DNA of 64,000 nucleotides from Panicum virgatum (Eukaryota; Streptophyta; Magnoliopsida; Poales; Poaceae): NCBI RefSeq assembly GCF_016808335.1, contig NC_053138.1:15989900-16053899 (forward strand), given 5' to 3'. Made by a program: the position numbers and the translations under genes. Positions within the stretch are counted from its first letter, which is position 1. Every line of letters begins with the position of its first letter. A model generated the notes under the pieces. That model was given only the letters and a program-made list of their open reading frames with translations, ran no database searches and had not been told where the DNA came from. Shown here piece by piece: positions 1 to 12,735 of this stretch.

Positions 1-654
1 CACGCGTCGAGGTCATGATGAAGCGCCGAACTACTGACTTAGTCCACTGTAGCAGCGTGCACTGTTGCTCCAGTCAGTAGCTGGTCATCATGACTCGTCG
101 CCCATGCGGCGCTGAGTCTTTAATACTTGCCTTGGTAACTGACGAGCCGCCTCGGTAACTGGCGATCCACAGTGTGGACTGACAAAAGTTGCCCCGTGCC
201 CAGAGGCAGCAGAGCCCGCCTCAACCACTCGCACTTAATGCGGGTGGGTGAGGGAGCTTCCAGCGGAAGGCTTGTGCCCGCTCCCGCGTCTGCGTGACAC
301 GTGGCGGCTCCGGACCCCTCCCGAGCAGCTAGCTGAGCCGAGAGCTCACGGGGGTCCGGATAGGCACGTGGAGGTCCCGGTCCCATCCACGGGAGGTCCG
401 GATGGCACGTGGAGGTCCCGGACCCACCTGCGGGGTCCGGGTCCGCGGTCACAGGTGCTGAGCATTTCCACCTCTGGGACACGTGGTGACACCGGACCCG
501 TCCCCGAGCGGGAAGCGGGTCCGGGACCGTTGGTCCGGTGAGATGGAGTCGGACCCCAGGGGTTCGGCTGCTCAGCTCCTTAGGGTGTAGTTACGGATAA
601 CTACGCGAGTCTTGGCACAGTAGGAGTGGGTACCCCAGTTGCAGGGTACCGACA
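1..654 (-). mobile_element. Partial LTR (Gypsy-like) running off the left edge
   Basis: Read on the minus strand, an LTR-like sequence begins at 654 with TGTCGGTACCCTGCAACT and continues to position 1. It is GC-rich and contains short near-repeats of a CACGTGGAGGTCCCGG-type unit around 363 and 404. It interrupts the gag frame of the Copia element exactly after the codons for DDLCLL, which is what an insertion would do. LTRs starting TGTCGGTACC are common in grass Gypsy elements (family knowledge). The other end lies outside the window, so target duplication and family cannot be confirmed. Confidence 0.5.
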
Positions 655-1425
655 AGGAGGCACAAGTCGTCGTCGCCCAGCGTCTCTAACTGCTCATCTG
701 AAACAGAAGGCAAAGAGGCAAGAGAAAAGCCAAGAGCAGAGTTAGCGTTAGAGCTCGATCCATCTGGGCCAGTCACAAGAGCGATGCTCTTGGAAGAAGG
801 GGCACCATTGAGCTTGGCTCGTGTCTAGTTATCCACCTCCGTGGCCTTGAGCTTGCTGAAAAGCTCATTCACGGTCAGAGTCTCATAGCCTGCAGACTCG
901 ATGATCGTGTTCACCTTGAGATCCCACAGAGCGGTCAAGTGCGTATAGCAACTTGAGGGCCTTCGCGTGCTCTGTGTAGTCAAGGGCATCAGCAGATCTG
1001 TTCGTACTGACTTTGTTCACAATTGATTGAAACCGACTGAACATGTCGCCAATGCTCTCACTCGGCCCCTGTGTGAAATTCTCATATTCACGCCGGTGAG
1101 TCTCGAACAACCTAGCCTTATCCTGAGGTGTGCCCTCGTGGTAGTTCTCAAGGCACGTCCAAACTTTGTGGGGTTCCTGAAAACCCTGGACGCGTGAGAA
1201 CTCCGCACGAGAAACGCCAGTGAACAAGGCATTGACAGCCTTGGCGTTAGCCTCGTGCTCGGACACCTGAAGAGGAGAGGTCCGAACGGCAAGCACCTCG
1301 TACGCCTGGTTCTTGGTGATATCCCAGACCTCGGCTCCCATGCATTGCAAGAAGGCACGCATGTGAACCTTCCAATAAGCATAGTCCTCGCCGGAAAATA
1401 CTGGGATCTTACCAAGACTCGCCAT
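655..1425 (-). pseudogene. Copia-type gag fragment, broken
   Basis: The minus-strand frame starts with the ATG at 1425 (MASLGKIPVFSGEDYAYW) and matches the DUF4219/UBN2 gag of plant Ty1/Copia elements, with the familiar W-K-F-like YWKVHMRAFL and KALKLLYAL blocks. The frame breaks near 926, where one base is missing between GTG and GGATCT. The protein resumes in another frame as KVNTIIESAGYETLTV, meets a stop at 825-827, and continues as DEQLETLGDDDLCLL before an LTR insertion at 654. The zinc knuckle, protease, integrase and RT are absent. This is a dead remnant. Its start codon lies only two bases from the solo-LTR insertion. Confidence 0.85.
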
Positions 1426-1431
1426 GGTTGC

Positions 1432-3754
1432 TGTAACACCCCTGTGTTAGTTGTCTCGCTAATCACGATTTATCTCGCTAATCGTGGACTCAAGTTCGTC
1501 GTTAACGCTAATTGTGTTTGCATAGTAAACATCTACTTAGCCGTGTTCGATCTCGTCTTTGTCCTTGATCCGAGCTCCAAATCAATTTTCGCCCAAAACG
1601 AAAGTTGTAGATCTTTTCTTCCTCTACAACTTTTATTTTGGCCAAATTTCAAGTTTCTATATGAAAATTTGAGTTTCAACTAGTCAAACTCGGGCAAAAA
1701 TCATTTAACGAAGAAACAGTGTCTCCACTGTGTTCGTCACTGTGACGCCCGATGCCATACCGGCGACTGTGGCCGGCGGCGAGCTTCCACGCGTCGGCCA
1801 TCGCGTGTGAGCGCCGCTCTTCACCTCGCGGACGCCTCAAACCTTCCTGCCTCGTCCCGTTCTTCCCTTCCATCCCATCCTCGAGCTCGAGCGGAGCTAG
1901 GTCGAGCAGAGTCGCCGTCGCTCGTCGCACCGGCCACTGCTCGCCTCCCCGTCACGATTCATCGCGCCCCGAGCTGCACAACCTCGCCCCGAAGCTCGTC
2001 CATCCCTCCACGAGCGCGGCCGTGCCCTACCCCGGCCGAAATCGAGCTCAGACCGCCGCTCGCCATCGCCGATCTCCGTCAAGCTCCGCCCCGAGCTTCG
2101 CCCTCACGTCGACGACCCCCTTCCGGCCATCCTCCGTTTCAAATCGAATCGCGACGCTACGAACGAAGCTGTCCACGAGCTGATCGTTGAGCCGGTCCAG
2201 GAGCCACGAGCAGAGGAGCAGCAGCAGGTCGCCGTTGAGCACGCCCCCGGAGACCTAGTTAACCCCGCTGACCTGCAAGGCAAGCCCCGGAGCATAACCT
2301 TATTTTAATTATTCAATGTTTATTTAAGTATTGTGCATTTATGTTCTAGGAGTTGAATGGAACCATAGTATGCATGTTTCCCTAGGTACCGTGGGCCTAT
2401 ACTAGTATGCAGGTGTCGATAGAAATGCTTTGCTAAATCGGATTTCGGTAGAAGTCGAGTGATTACTGTCACTCGCGAGTTTAGGATCTTGATCCCTTAG
2501 CTTTGGCTTTGAAATGAATTGTTGAGTAAAGAGAAATGGAGACCGGGCGGAAATGAGTTGGTTTTGGTATGGAATGGATGGAAAGTAAGCTCCGCCTGTG
2601 TCGATTGAGGACCGTTCCGTTGTTGGCAGTGCTGATCGAGGATTGAACAGTACTAACCACATACCGGAAGTAGGAGGTAGTCGAAACCGGTAAGCTGTGT
2701 ACCACCTTACAGCGGTGATTTGAATTCCGCCATGCTACGCTGGGCGTGGGAGTTGGCGGGTGTTGGATAGGATGCCGCCTCCGGGTTCTCCGGGAGTTCA
2801 CTGCGAGGGGCCCATCACATGGGTTTTAGCAGGCGTAGTTCAGATGCCGTGGTAATGTGGAAACAGTTGACGCGCGTGGCCCGACGGGGCTTACATGTGT
2901 CGTGTGAGTTAGGTCCACCTTGCAAGGTTAAATCGGATCGATTCGCCGTGACTCGCGGTTATGAGAGCCTTGATCTCTTTGTCACATCGTAGTAAGAAAG
3001 TGGAATGAAAACAGAATGGAAAAGACTGGTTTGGAAGTTACTAAAAGATGATCTGTTCCACCATGTGTGTTTTAGATGAATAGGCGAACTTAGTAATACT
3101 TGGTATACTAAATGGAGCTAAAATATTGAAAGTCAGGATTCACTTCTAGCAGCTTTTCAGCAAAAGAACTCCAGAGCCAAAAAGCTTTGCATGTCTAGGT
3201 AATGGGCTAAGTATACCCAGAGTCGGGTAAGCCTTGCTGAGTATTAGTATACTCAGGGTTGTTGTTATAACCCCTCTGAGCAGGTTGTGTCCCGCGGACT
3301 TCGAGGAGATCTGTGTGTCCTGGATTGGACAGCCACTTCCTCCAGGTTGGACCGTCGAGTGGGCCCCGTCTTCCCCGTGAAGATTGGGCAGGTTGGCGTC
3401 ACATCGGTGGGCAGGATGTGGAGCTCACCTTTTATCTTCGTCGTAGCTATCGTATTGTATTTCGAACTCAGTTTTAAACTTCCGCTGTGCGTTTGAACTC
3501 TGTTGTTTGTATTTAAGGCTTTTATGTAAAACTGGTGCTGTAAATTATTTTGAAGATTTCTGTATGCTGGTAACACCTGTGCTCGTCTTCGTACGGGTCT
3601 AAGTGCAATTGTGATCCTGGAGTACAGTAGTTTAATCGGGATTTTACCCGACAGCCTGTCAGGTTACACCGTTTTAAGTGCACAGTAACTTGATTAAGTA
3701 TTAAGATGATGGTTGGTGCATTTAAGCCGGTTTAATTTGGACGGTGCTGCTACA
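1432..3754 (+). mobile_element. Solo LTR (Gypsy-like) with 5-bp target duplication
   Basis: The segment starts TGTAACACCCC and ends GCTGCTACA. It is flanked by identical 5-bp repeats GTTGC at 1427-1431 and 3755-3759. It contains no gag-pol reading frame and shows a long LTR-like composition, including the palindromic GAGTATTAGTATACTC motif near 3238-3255 that resembles grass Gypsy LTRs. An intact target duplication with a single LTR indicates that the internal part was lost by LTR-LTR recombination. Removing it joins the Copia gag start codon to its leader and primer site, which supports the boundaries. Confidence 0.85.
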
Positions 3755-3803
3755 GTTGCCAAGTGGTTTTCGAACCGGTTAAGGTACTAAAAACCTCAAC
3801 CAA

Positions 3804-3815
3804 GCTCTGATACCA
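3804..3815 (-). other. Primer-binding site of the Copia element
   Basis: On the minus strand the 12 bases read TGGTATCAGAGC, the complement of the 3' end of plant initiator Met-tRNA, used by most plant LTR retroelements. It sits two bases (AT) after the LTR end CCTTCA at 3818. After removal of the solo LTR it lies about 50 bases before the gag ATG, so LTR, PBS and gag are collinear on the minus strand. Confidence 0.85.
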
Positions 3816-3817
3816 AT

Positions 3818-5885
3818 TGAAGGAGCGAATAGACGACCAGAGGGGGGTGAATAGGAGCCACAAATTCGATTTAAAAAACCGAAGGGCCTATGTCCCAATA
3901 ACACCCGACGCACTTCAAAATGGCGAGTATCAACACCGCGTAGCTCAGAACGGCTACCGGCGCTAAGAATACTCCCACAGAAAAGCCAGAACTCACATGC
4001 GGAAGCAAAGCAGTGAAAAGCACACACAAAAATCGCACAATCACACAAAAGACGATCAGAGAAAAATCATTGGAGAGAAACCATCTCAATTACTCGAGCA
4101 AGGAGGAGTTAGTACACAAAGAAAGAAAAGCTAGAAATACTGGAATTAAATCTAGATAACACAAGCACAACTAATCTAATTTTTGTTTTGCTTTTGTTAG
4201 GTTTTAATTAAGCAGAAAATAATTAAACCCCTAGCATGAAAATAAATCTAGTGAGAGAACAAAAGAGCTATAGCTAGAGGACAACCCAATAACAAGATTA
4301 GCTACTCATCTAAGACCTAAAACAATTCTAGCAAAGTTAACGGAAAAAGAAAAACCTGATGAAGCATTCTGTCAAACACTTACTGGGCGCAGTTTTTTGT
4401 TGAAGAACAAACTGGATTAGAGGTGGGATTTCCCACACACGCCCTCAATCCAAAATCCCTGCACATAAGAGATCACACATACAAGGAAACCAAAATTGTT
4501 GCTGTGAATCAAAGAAAAGAGTTAGCTTGCAATCGCTCCACCAGAGCCGCGCCCTACTTCTGCGCAGGCTGCTGCTGCAGCAAGCCATTGTGAGTCCAGC
4601 GCCTGCTGCAGGTGCGAGATGGCCGCCGCCCCCAGCTGCGCACAGCCGGCCGCACCTGGGCTCTGTGCACGGCCCAAGGTCAGCACCTCCACCTGCGGTA
4701 GGTGGTGCTGCCGGCCATGCAGAGCAGCGGCACCTCAGCCGCCCTAGGAGCCGCGCCCCCCAACACTTGGCCTGCTGCTCAAGCTAGAGCCTGGTGCTTC
4801 CCTGCGCCAAGAGTCAAGGGCCAAAGCCAGCGCCCTACTGCTTGCGTGCCTAGTGCCCAACACCTAGCAGACCTACGCCAAACAAATAGGAAGGGGAAAC
4901 GAACACCAGCACAAAAAGGAAAAACTAGATGCACACAAATTCAAATCGGATCAAAATCCCGGAGGACAAAAGGAAGAGAGGGCTTCCTTTCCCATGAATT
5001 CGTGGTTCAAAGTCTCAATCCTCCATCTCAATTTCTAACCCTAGAAGTAAGAAGGAAGAAGAAAGGAGGAGGACACCAGGGAGGGGAGGCCACTCCTCTG
5101 TTCTTGCGCCAGGGGAAAGGAAAAAACAGGGAGAGAGAAAGGGAGAAGGGGTGAGAGGGTATTTAACCCCCAACAACTCTCAACCCAAAAGACTAAACTA
5201 CCCCTAGAGCTGAAAATAACCTAGAAGGCCCGTAGGGGCAAAACCGAAAAAGATACATGGACTCATCCGACGGCCGAGGTTCTTTCTTCGAATCGAAGTC
5301 TTCTCCGCGATGCCGCCACGTAGATGAAGATCCGGTCCGCGGTTTTGGAGGGTCCGCGAAACCCGGTGAGTTGGCCGGTTTTGTGAAAACCGCCAAAACT
5401 CCACGCGCAGGAAGATTCCCGCCTCCATGCCGTGGCCCTGGACGCCGTTCCCGCCTCGGCCTCCTGACGGCCCTAGACACCGCCCGACGCCTGTCACCTC
5501 CTCGCCCGCAGCGAGGCCCTAGACGTCGTCGACGCCCGTCGCCTCCGTCAGTCCCGAGACCGACGCTCGTGCCTCCACGACTTGGCGTCTTCAACCACCG
5601 TCCGCCTCCTTGGTTTTGTGGTGCAAACCAAGAAACCTGCCTTCCGTCGCCGCTTGCGCCCTCGATCCAGGAGTGGACCCAACAGTTGCCGCTCGGCACG
5701 AGCTCCGGTCCCGGCTGCCCTTCACCGCCGTCCACCGCACGGTCCATCGGCCACAGCACCTCCACGGAAGCTCTTCGTCGACACTTGACACCCGTGTACC
5801 TGCAACCAAAGACCAAGCGCACGATTAAACCGCACGGTTGACAATTCACTCATCACAAGCAGAATAGAGTACTCTACATTCCTCA
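3818..5885 (-). mobile_element. LTR of the minus-strand Copia-type element
   Basis: The inner boundary is well set: on the minus strand the LTR ends ...CCTTCA at 3818, directly before the primer site. The outer boundary is inferred at about 5885, where the minus strand reads TGAGGAATG; this roughly mirrors the TGAAGGAGC seen at the inner end. The interval holds the AGAGGGGGGTGAATAG block typical of these LTRs and a GC-rich part at 5250-5850 with long spurious open frames. The mate LTR is not in the window, so length and target duplication are unproven. Confidence 0.6.
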
Positions 5886-7168
5886 TGATACACATGCAGC
5901 TTAACTATATGGGGGAGGGGCATCCAGCATGCACAGCGTGCTGCTGTTTTCTAACCACATTATTGCTCGCAATTGAAAACGCCCCAACTAATTAACTATG
6001 GGGGTCAGCCTGCCCTTTGCCTCTGAGTGTTAGGTGCTGTTTCCTTTAAGGAGTTTTGCGAGGACCGGATGCTGCAAATCTCAATAAACCCTTTTAAAAT
6101 TATCACAAAAACTAGACCGATCGATTAGTATAATCTTCAGCTGATGGATATGGTGATGCTGTGTCTACGTCGTCTTCAACTTCTCTGTTTCTTGTGTGGT
6201 TCAGTTTGCACGCGTTCTGATAAAGCCTGAGCTTATGCTGCATTATCTCATGAGATTTTCCAGCCCGGCCTAGACTACAAGTGTCAGCATTTTTTAATTT
6301 CCATCAGTCGATGCGTGTTATCATTGTCATCACCACATCAGTGCAAGGGCGCCAGAGATCCAGGCCGCACGTGAAACCGAAATCTACGACCGGAACTGTA
6401 GCAGCGAGCAAGTGGCAAATATGCTAGCTAGCTAGAGATGCAGACGATGCCCTCCCTGATCGATAACATATATGCCAGTGTGTGATTTGTGTTGTATCGA
6501 GGACGATCCTTTCCACCTACTCTGCGATCCCCACCCACACCCCATGTCCGATCCGAGCCAGCTGAGTCTGATCCATGCAGCAACCAGCGAAGCTTCTGAT
6601 TCCCGAGATCGCCCGGAAGATTTTGCTCCCCATCTCGCCCTCCCCTCCAACCATTACTAAATCGATTCCGCTCCAATCCCTTTCAGATAATCGTACGTAC
6701 ATGCTGTCATGTAATCCCCATCATGCGCGTATGGCTTTATTAGTTTTTATTGTGCCTTGTTTTGGCACTTGGAAATCCTCTGCTTCCATGTCCGTCTCTC
6801 CTCCACCACCAGTTGTCTGATTTTGTGTATTGCTGCTTTTTGTTCAGTTATTGTATTATCAAATGGGATGCTGTAGGAACACGAGGTTTTCACTCAGCTG
6901 CATACTAGTTTAGAGAGATCGAGAGTTGGTAAATAGTACCAAGCAAGAAGACATCACCTGATATTATAGTGGAATTCCAAACTATCATTTCAACCTCGAA
7001 TCCGTGGGAGTACATTGTTTCCTCTTTGTGCTAGGATTTGACGCAACGTCAAGTATACAAGATCCCAGATTTTCAGTTCACTTACTGGCCAAGAAGCATT
7101 TCTTAATTAAAGGCAGCTACCTCTATGAATGAATCATTATTATTGGAAGGATGAGACTATATATATTA
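5886..7168. other. Intergenic DNA upstream of the first SPEAR gene
   Basis: I see no supportable gene. Small open frames on both strands around 6430-6820 have no recognisable domain. The stretch is the distal promoter side of the gene at 7882. Confidence 0.4.
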
Positions 7169-7403
7169 CTTCCTCTATTTTTATTCACATATTGTATTAC
7201 GTTTGTCTTAAGTCGAACTTACCAAACTTTAACTAAACTTACGATACCAAATTTATTTTATTGAATCCACCATGAAGTATATGTTGATAGTACATATGTT
7301 AGATAATATAGTTATTGCTATATTTTTCTATAGACTTGGTCAAAATTAATCAAGTTTGACTTAAGACAAACCTAATACGACATATAAATAAAAACGGAGG
7401 GAG
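7169..7403. mobile_element. Stowaway-type MITE (235 bp)
   Basis: The element begins CTTCCTCTATTTTTATT and ends ...ATAAAAACGGAGGGAG, giving degenerate inverted ends of the CTCCCTCCGT type. TA dinucleotides flank it at 7167-7168 and 7404-7405, as expected for Stowaway. Internally, CTTAAGTC and GACTTAAG form a second inverted pair. It lies about 480 bp upstream of the SPEAR gene start. Confidence 0.8.
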
Positions 7404-7881
7404 TAGTAACAAACAAAATTTTGTGCACCATTTGTTTCTGTGCTAGTTCCATGTAAATTTGAGGAGCTCGTAATTACTTTCTAAGTTATCAGTGGTGCAT
7501 TTTAATTTGCTGACAAAGATGCCCCAAGATCGTCTCCGAGCCTATCAAAATCAAGGAGCCAAATTTAGTTGTTTTCTCCTTTTGTTTTAGTCATAATGAT
7601 TTGTGGAGCACATGTGGTGATTATCTATGCTAGTGAGCCATGCCACTACATGGATTAAATTAATAAATCCAATAAAATATTGAGAAAAATCTGCTGTCTC
7701 CTTTTAATAACTAATGGGGGTATTGAACGTGTAAGGCGATCTCTCGCTTTCGCTTTAAGAGGCTTCTTTGCACCACCCATCTCCTCCTTTAATTTCTTTC
7801 TAGCTTGCTCCCATTTCTTGGTCTTCTTCTAGGTCTAGCCGTCTAGCAGTCCAGCTACCAAGGGGCCGGGACCCGGGATCC

Positions 7882-9464
7882 ATGAGTGCAAGCAACTCCG
7901 GGTCCGGGGACAGCATAGAATGGGGAAGGGGAAGATCATCTGGCTCCAGGAAGGGCAGGAGAGGCGGCAACAGCAGCTCTGACAAGCCGAGGCAGCCGCA
8001 GCGAGGGCTCGGCGTAGCCCAGCTGGAGAAGATCAGGATACAAAGTGAGATGGCCGAGTACTTGCACCACCCGCTTGGCCAACCGCCTCCGATCCAAAGA
8101 ACTGGTAGCTTCAACTTGGTAATCGTTCAGTCATATGTGATAATTTGATTCCATGGTTTTTTGTTGGTACCGTAGTCAAATTAATTAATAAGTTCCGTAT
8201 AGTTCCCGATTTTATGTGATGATTTTGTATGTAATTGATTTGATTGAGCAGGAAGAACCGCGGTTCTCTCACTCGCTGCCGTCGTCTCCTTCCTTCCCCA
8301 TCCATGCTAACATCGGTGTTTCATCTTCGTACCCAACTCATCATCCAAATCTTACGGTACAGCTTAATGCGACTGTTTTTTTTTATAGAATAGTTCAACG
8401 GGTGTATGAAGAACTATATATGTACTAGCAGAGACCATTCAAATTACCTTACGAAATTAAAGCATTGTATGCTGTTGCTATTTTCTGAATTGCTATATAC
8501 ATTAATTCAGATATATATTATTCCATGATTATCAGGCTGGGATAAATATTCATACTTTTCTTTTGATAAATTAGTTGATCACTATATATGCAGAATGACA
8601 TGAGATCAGAAAAGCTAGCGAAAAATACGGTCTTGTTGCCCCATTTTTTTTGGGGGGGGTTGGGGGGTTCTTAGGTGTTTTTGCAAGTACTTATGTACTA
8701 GTGTAAATCAAGAATGCATCATATATTACTTTTGGGCCAATGCAAGGAATGATAGATCATGAAGCCTAAAAGATGAACAAGAATGCATATAATAATATAA
8801 TTATTCCTAGCACCGAAAGATGAACAAGAGAGTATCATTGCAGATCAAGAGATTTTATTCTGCCATATATGCACGTGATGGCCTTAGCCAGCTGGCTGCC
8901 TGGCTGCATATCTCACATCAGCTGGTGTGGCGACCTAACCTCAATTATGTGGCCTTGTACGCAGATGGCCTATGGAGAGAGATCAGGAGACATAAGATAT
9001 GGTGCATTTCAAACTAATCCCATCATCAGGTGAGTCGTATATATATGTGAAAGGAGTCAAGGCTTCATGTCTACCAGCTGAACTTGTGATCCTCCTAGAC
9101 ACCGATAATGCATTGATATGTGAGCATATGCATTTATTTCCTATGTGTATGTACCTTCAGGCCACCCAATTACCATGGCGCCATGTATGGTTCAGAAGCA
9201 CATTATTCCCATCCAAACAACGTCACATTGCCGCTCTTCGAACCTGAGGTACGGTACTTATGTTTGATGTAATCTATGTGCTAGATAGTGTAAAAATATA
9301 GTTTCTGTTTTTTCTTTAACTTAGCTTATTTGATGAGTGGTGTGTTGCCAACTTCTCTTCTGCAGGAATCCGTTTGCTTGAATAGACCGCCATACGATCT
9401 AAATCAAACAGTGGACTCGCCAAACTTAGATGACCAAGAGGTAGACCTTGAGCTCAAGCTATGA
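7882..9464 (+). CDS. SPEAR/TIE-type EAR-motif transcriptional repressor (SPOROCYTELESS-like)
   Basis: Five exons are predicted: 7882-8118, 8252-8356, 8965-9029, 9161-9248 and 9366-9464, giving 197 aa with all GT-AG junctions in phase. Residues 24-52 hold the basic SPL motif (KGRRGG, then KPRQPQRGLGVAQLEKIR). The middle is Ser/Pro/His-rich, with PPNY and LPLFEPE blocks. The C-terminus is DLELKL, an EAR motif. In this family the SPL region binds transcription factors such as TCPs and the EAR motif recruits TOPLESS corepressors, in the nucleus (family knowledge). The ATG at 7882 is chosen because it precedes the conserved region and follows a pyrimidine-rich leader. The exon at 8965 is the least certain, since it is short. 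Orthology to a named rice gene is not claimed. Confidence 0.85.
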
Positions 9465-10249
9465 TCGAAAATATGCTGGCACGCCCTCTACGTACCTCAG
9501 TCAAGCTATACGCCTGATTATATTATTTGTGCCACAAGAACTAGAGTGCTTGCAGTCTTGTGTGTAATGCATGCATGGGATCATATATAAGAAAAAGAAT
9601 ATGCACGTGCGCAATTCTTTGAGTCACTGCACCGTATGACCGATGTGTAACTGAGTTACTGAAACAATGGACAGCCAGCATAGCTGGATTTGGTGATGCT
9701 GGCTAGCTAGTTAATTTGTACAGTTGTGTAAACATTGGCAGCATAGAATTAGTAGTAGTTTTCTCACAGTGATGTTGCAATCTATCCATGGATACGTGAT
9801 GCAGCATTCATCGACATTGCTCAATTCAGAAAAGCAGAATATTGATGCATCCTCTCGGTACGGTCCACACCAGAATATTAATTCCTGATAAAGAAAATTA
9901 GGCGAAGATAGCTGCTAGTGAGAATGATGCTGATGAATGTTCCATGGTGTCGTCTCACCATATACACACTGAAAACTTTGCATGCATGCAGATTTTCATC
10001 AAGACAACCTGGAACAATGTACGTGCTTTCTCAGTCGTAACTGTACGTGGGATTGGGGCATTTTGCCTGCTATAGCTATCTTGTACATGATGTGGCGACG
10101 ATATCTTATATATCCTCTTATGCAGTTCTTGCATTCGGATTGATATGTGTGTATTTACCTTTTGATAATTCTTGTAGACAATCTTAGTTACATTATTGTG
10201 CATATCAAAGACTTTCATGAATGGATGGGATCACAATCTTTTATATATA

Positions 10250-10401
10250 CCCCCTCCATCCCGAATTACAATTCGTTTTGACTTTTCTAGATATATAATT
10301 TTTTGCTATGTATCTAGATATAGTGTACATCTATGTGCATAGAAAAATATATGTATATATTGAAAACCAGAACGGATTATTTTAATTTGGGACGGAGGTA
10401 G
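10250..10401. mobile_element. Stowaway-type MITE (152 bp)
   Basis: Ends are CCCCCTCCATCCCGAATTA and ...TTAATTTGGGACGGAGGTAG, which are imperfect inverted repeats of each other. TA flanks both sides (10248-10249 and 10402-10403). Its internal sequence differs from the 7169 element. Confidence 0.75.
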
Positions 10402-11569
10402 TATATATATGCAAGGTGATATTTTTGTTAAAATTCAGAATCCATGCACGTGCTCTCTGAGGAAAAAAAAAGAATTATGTGCACTGTAATTATCACATGT
10501 GTGAACCTAATCTATCTTAAATGTAGCTCGTGCTAGCTAGCTAAATATGAATTTCATGATCGAGTATGTATAGATATTTATAAAACTTTGCACCTTTGAG
10601 TACTCACAGTGCAGATCTTCGATATATCTATCAACTTGCGTGTACTTGAACCGGGCTAGCTAGTAATTATATATTTTTTCATAAGTATTCTATGATTTAG
10701 TGTGCTTTTCTAATTGTATTCTTGTATTGAATCGGAGTCTCTTGCGCAATAAGATATTTTTCTTGGCCACTAGCTCTTCCTCAGATATAATTCATGATAT
10801 TTGTTATGGAAAATGCTTCAAATTAAAAGACAACATATATATTTGTATATAACTAAGTTACAACCAGGTTATCCAACTCCTTTGATATATATAAATAATC
10901 ACCACTTAATAAGTGATTTAATATAATGAGCCGTGCATTCGTTCTCATGTTTTCAATCTCTCAAGTAGTGGAAGTGTAATTTTATATTAATAGTCCATAT
11001 GCAAGCTTGGATTGACTAATTGAAAAACAAAAATGCGGCTTCTAGCTTTTTCCAGGAAAAAAGGCTGCAAGATCACAAAATCATGGCGAGCTATATATAT
11101 TACACTTGTAATCTGACACTGATCGAGAGATCAGGATGTTGTCCTTCATGCCTGACCTTTCTTGTACATGCATGATCGGTAGTGATGAAAGGCTATAGGA
11201 TATTGTTGATTGGTGATACGCAGCAGTCGCGGTACTGCATCAGTCGTCTCCAATCGCGTCTGAAGGAGTGAGAAGATCGACTACACAATATAATCCAACG
11301 GTACACAGACGATGAGAGAAGCCTTTAGCTGCATGCGTACGCGGAGGAGATCTCAACGTACGAGAGCTTTGCAACCCCCCAAATCCTCAAGCTGCAGTAT
11401 TAAACTAGCTAACGATCCAAGTAATCATCGCATGCATGTGTTCGTAATTGGGATTTTTGAACAAGTCTCCTCCAGTTCGAAAGCGGGAAGGGACGCGCGC
11501 TCTTCCTGCAACTTGCTCAAAACTAAGCAACCGCCAAATAAAAGGAGGCTTCATTAATCTGATTCCGGA

Positions 11570-11571
<2 letters not shown>

Positions 11572-11615
<44 letters not shown>
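11572..11615. repeat. (GT)22 microsatellite
   Basis: An uninterrupted GT/TG dinucleotide run of about 44 bases. Open frames reading through it (VCVCVC, HTHTHT) are artefacts. Confidence 0.95.
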
Positions 11616-11618
<3 letters not shown>

Positions 11619-12578
11619 GGCACCGATATATATGCTATGCATATGTAATTGTGTGTATCTAGAGAAGTTGGGACGACATCGCAGGCCCACCTGCTAAATC
11701 ATGGTGCCAGAAGTGCAAGTTGCAAAGGCTCGCCCTTTAGAGAGGACCCCGGCCGGACCGGCCGAGTCTTTTCTTCTGATGGAATCTTTGCCGCCGTGCC
11801 ATCGATCTTACGCACGTGTGCATCGGCCGGCGATTTTTTTGCTTCCTGCATTTGCAGCCGCAAATGCTTGAGACTTGAGTGCCTGTACTCGATCTACTAC
11901 TACTCCTCCATCGCTAAGCAACCCTTGGTAGATCATGATTCATGAGTAGCTTAATTAGTTAGTCTGCCAGGTGCTCACCGCTTCCCCGTCCATCTTCCCG
12001 TCGACCCCTCCGGCGGCCGGCCGGCCAGCGGGGAGATGGGGCCGCGGTCGCCACCTGTTGTTGCTCGTCCTCGTCCATCTGCTGAAAAAGGTATGCGACC
12101 GAGAGAGAACCGCGCAGGCCGTCACCAATCTCTAAGGCCCGACCGACTCTGCCCAAGGCCGCGTGGGCCGAGCAACCGCTTCGACATTTTTGCGCCCTTG
12201 GCCGGCCCAGTCGAAATCTCCGCCGCACTCCACCAAACAAATCATCATTTCTCAAAAAAAAAAAAACATCAGCATGCCGTACGTACAGTACAGCACTAGT
12301 AGATATGCATGAACATTTACAGCACTAGTTGATATGCATCCAGAATTCGCATTGATGCTTGTCTTTATTAAGTCATTGCAGCTTACTATAAACGACTACA
12401 ATACAGCTCTACCAAAGCATGAGCGAAAATATCAGCTACGAATATATATGCATTTATGGCGGGAGCGAGCATAAGATTGCAGCAAATCGATCAAATTATG
12501 AACGTCGGGCTGAGGCCACACTTTTATATTTATACACGTGGCGGGGCCGTGTGTCTGGCGCCGCTATATATACACGGG

Positions 12579-12735
12579 TAGGGGTGGTAAAGGGCCCAAC
12601 ATTTTGAACTAGAAAATTTAAGGATCGGGTCCTAAAACGGCCGGGCTCTAAACATATGTATTTTTGAATTAAAAATTTTAAGGGTCTTATTGGGCTGTGA
12701 AGAGGCCACTAGAGCCATGGCCCATTACCACCCTG
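12579..12735. mobile_element. hAT-type MITE (157 bp) with 8-bp target duplication
   Basis: The element runs from TAGGGGTGGTAAAGGGCC to GGCCCATTACCACCCTG, which are inverted ends of the common plant hAT type. Identical 8-bp repeats TACACGGG flank it at 12571-12578 and 12736-12743. It is too short to code. It lies 220 bp before the start codon of the second SPEAR gene, in its proximal promoter or leader. Confidence 0.85.

Larger units (their letters stand above)
9465..12578. other. AT-rich intergenic DNA between the two SPEAR genes
   Basis: Apart from the Stowaway element at 10250-10401 and the GT repeat at 11572-11615, I see no supportable gene. A GC-rich patch at about 11690-12240 has open frames on both strands but no recognisable protein. 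It may belong to the promoter or leader of the second SPEAR gene. Confidence 0.4.

Noticed and set aside
1752..2190. Open frames of 127-143 codons
   Set aside because: Inside the solo LTR; composition-driven.
5257..5841. 194-codon frame and overlapping frames on both strands
   Set aside because: Lies within the Copia LTR, GC-rich, no recognisable protein.
8640..8670. G-rich run (GGGGGGGGTTGGGGGG) as a G-quadruplex regulator
   Set aside because: Only two G-runs in an intron of the first SPEAR gene; insufficient to claim a structure.
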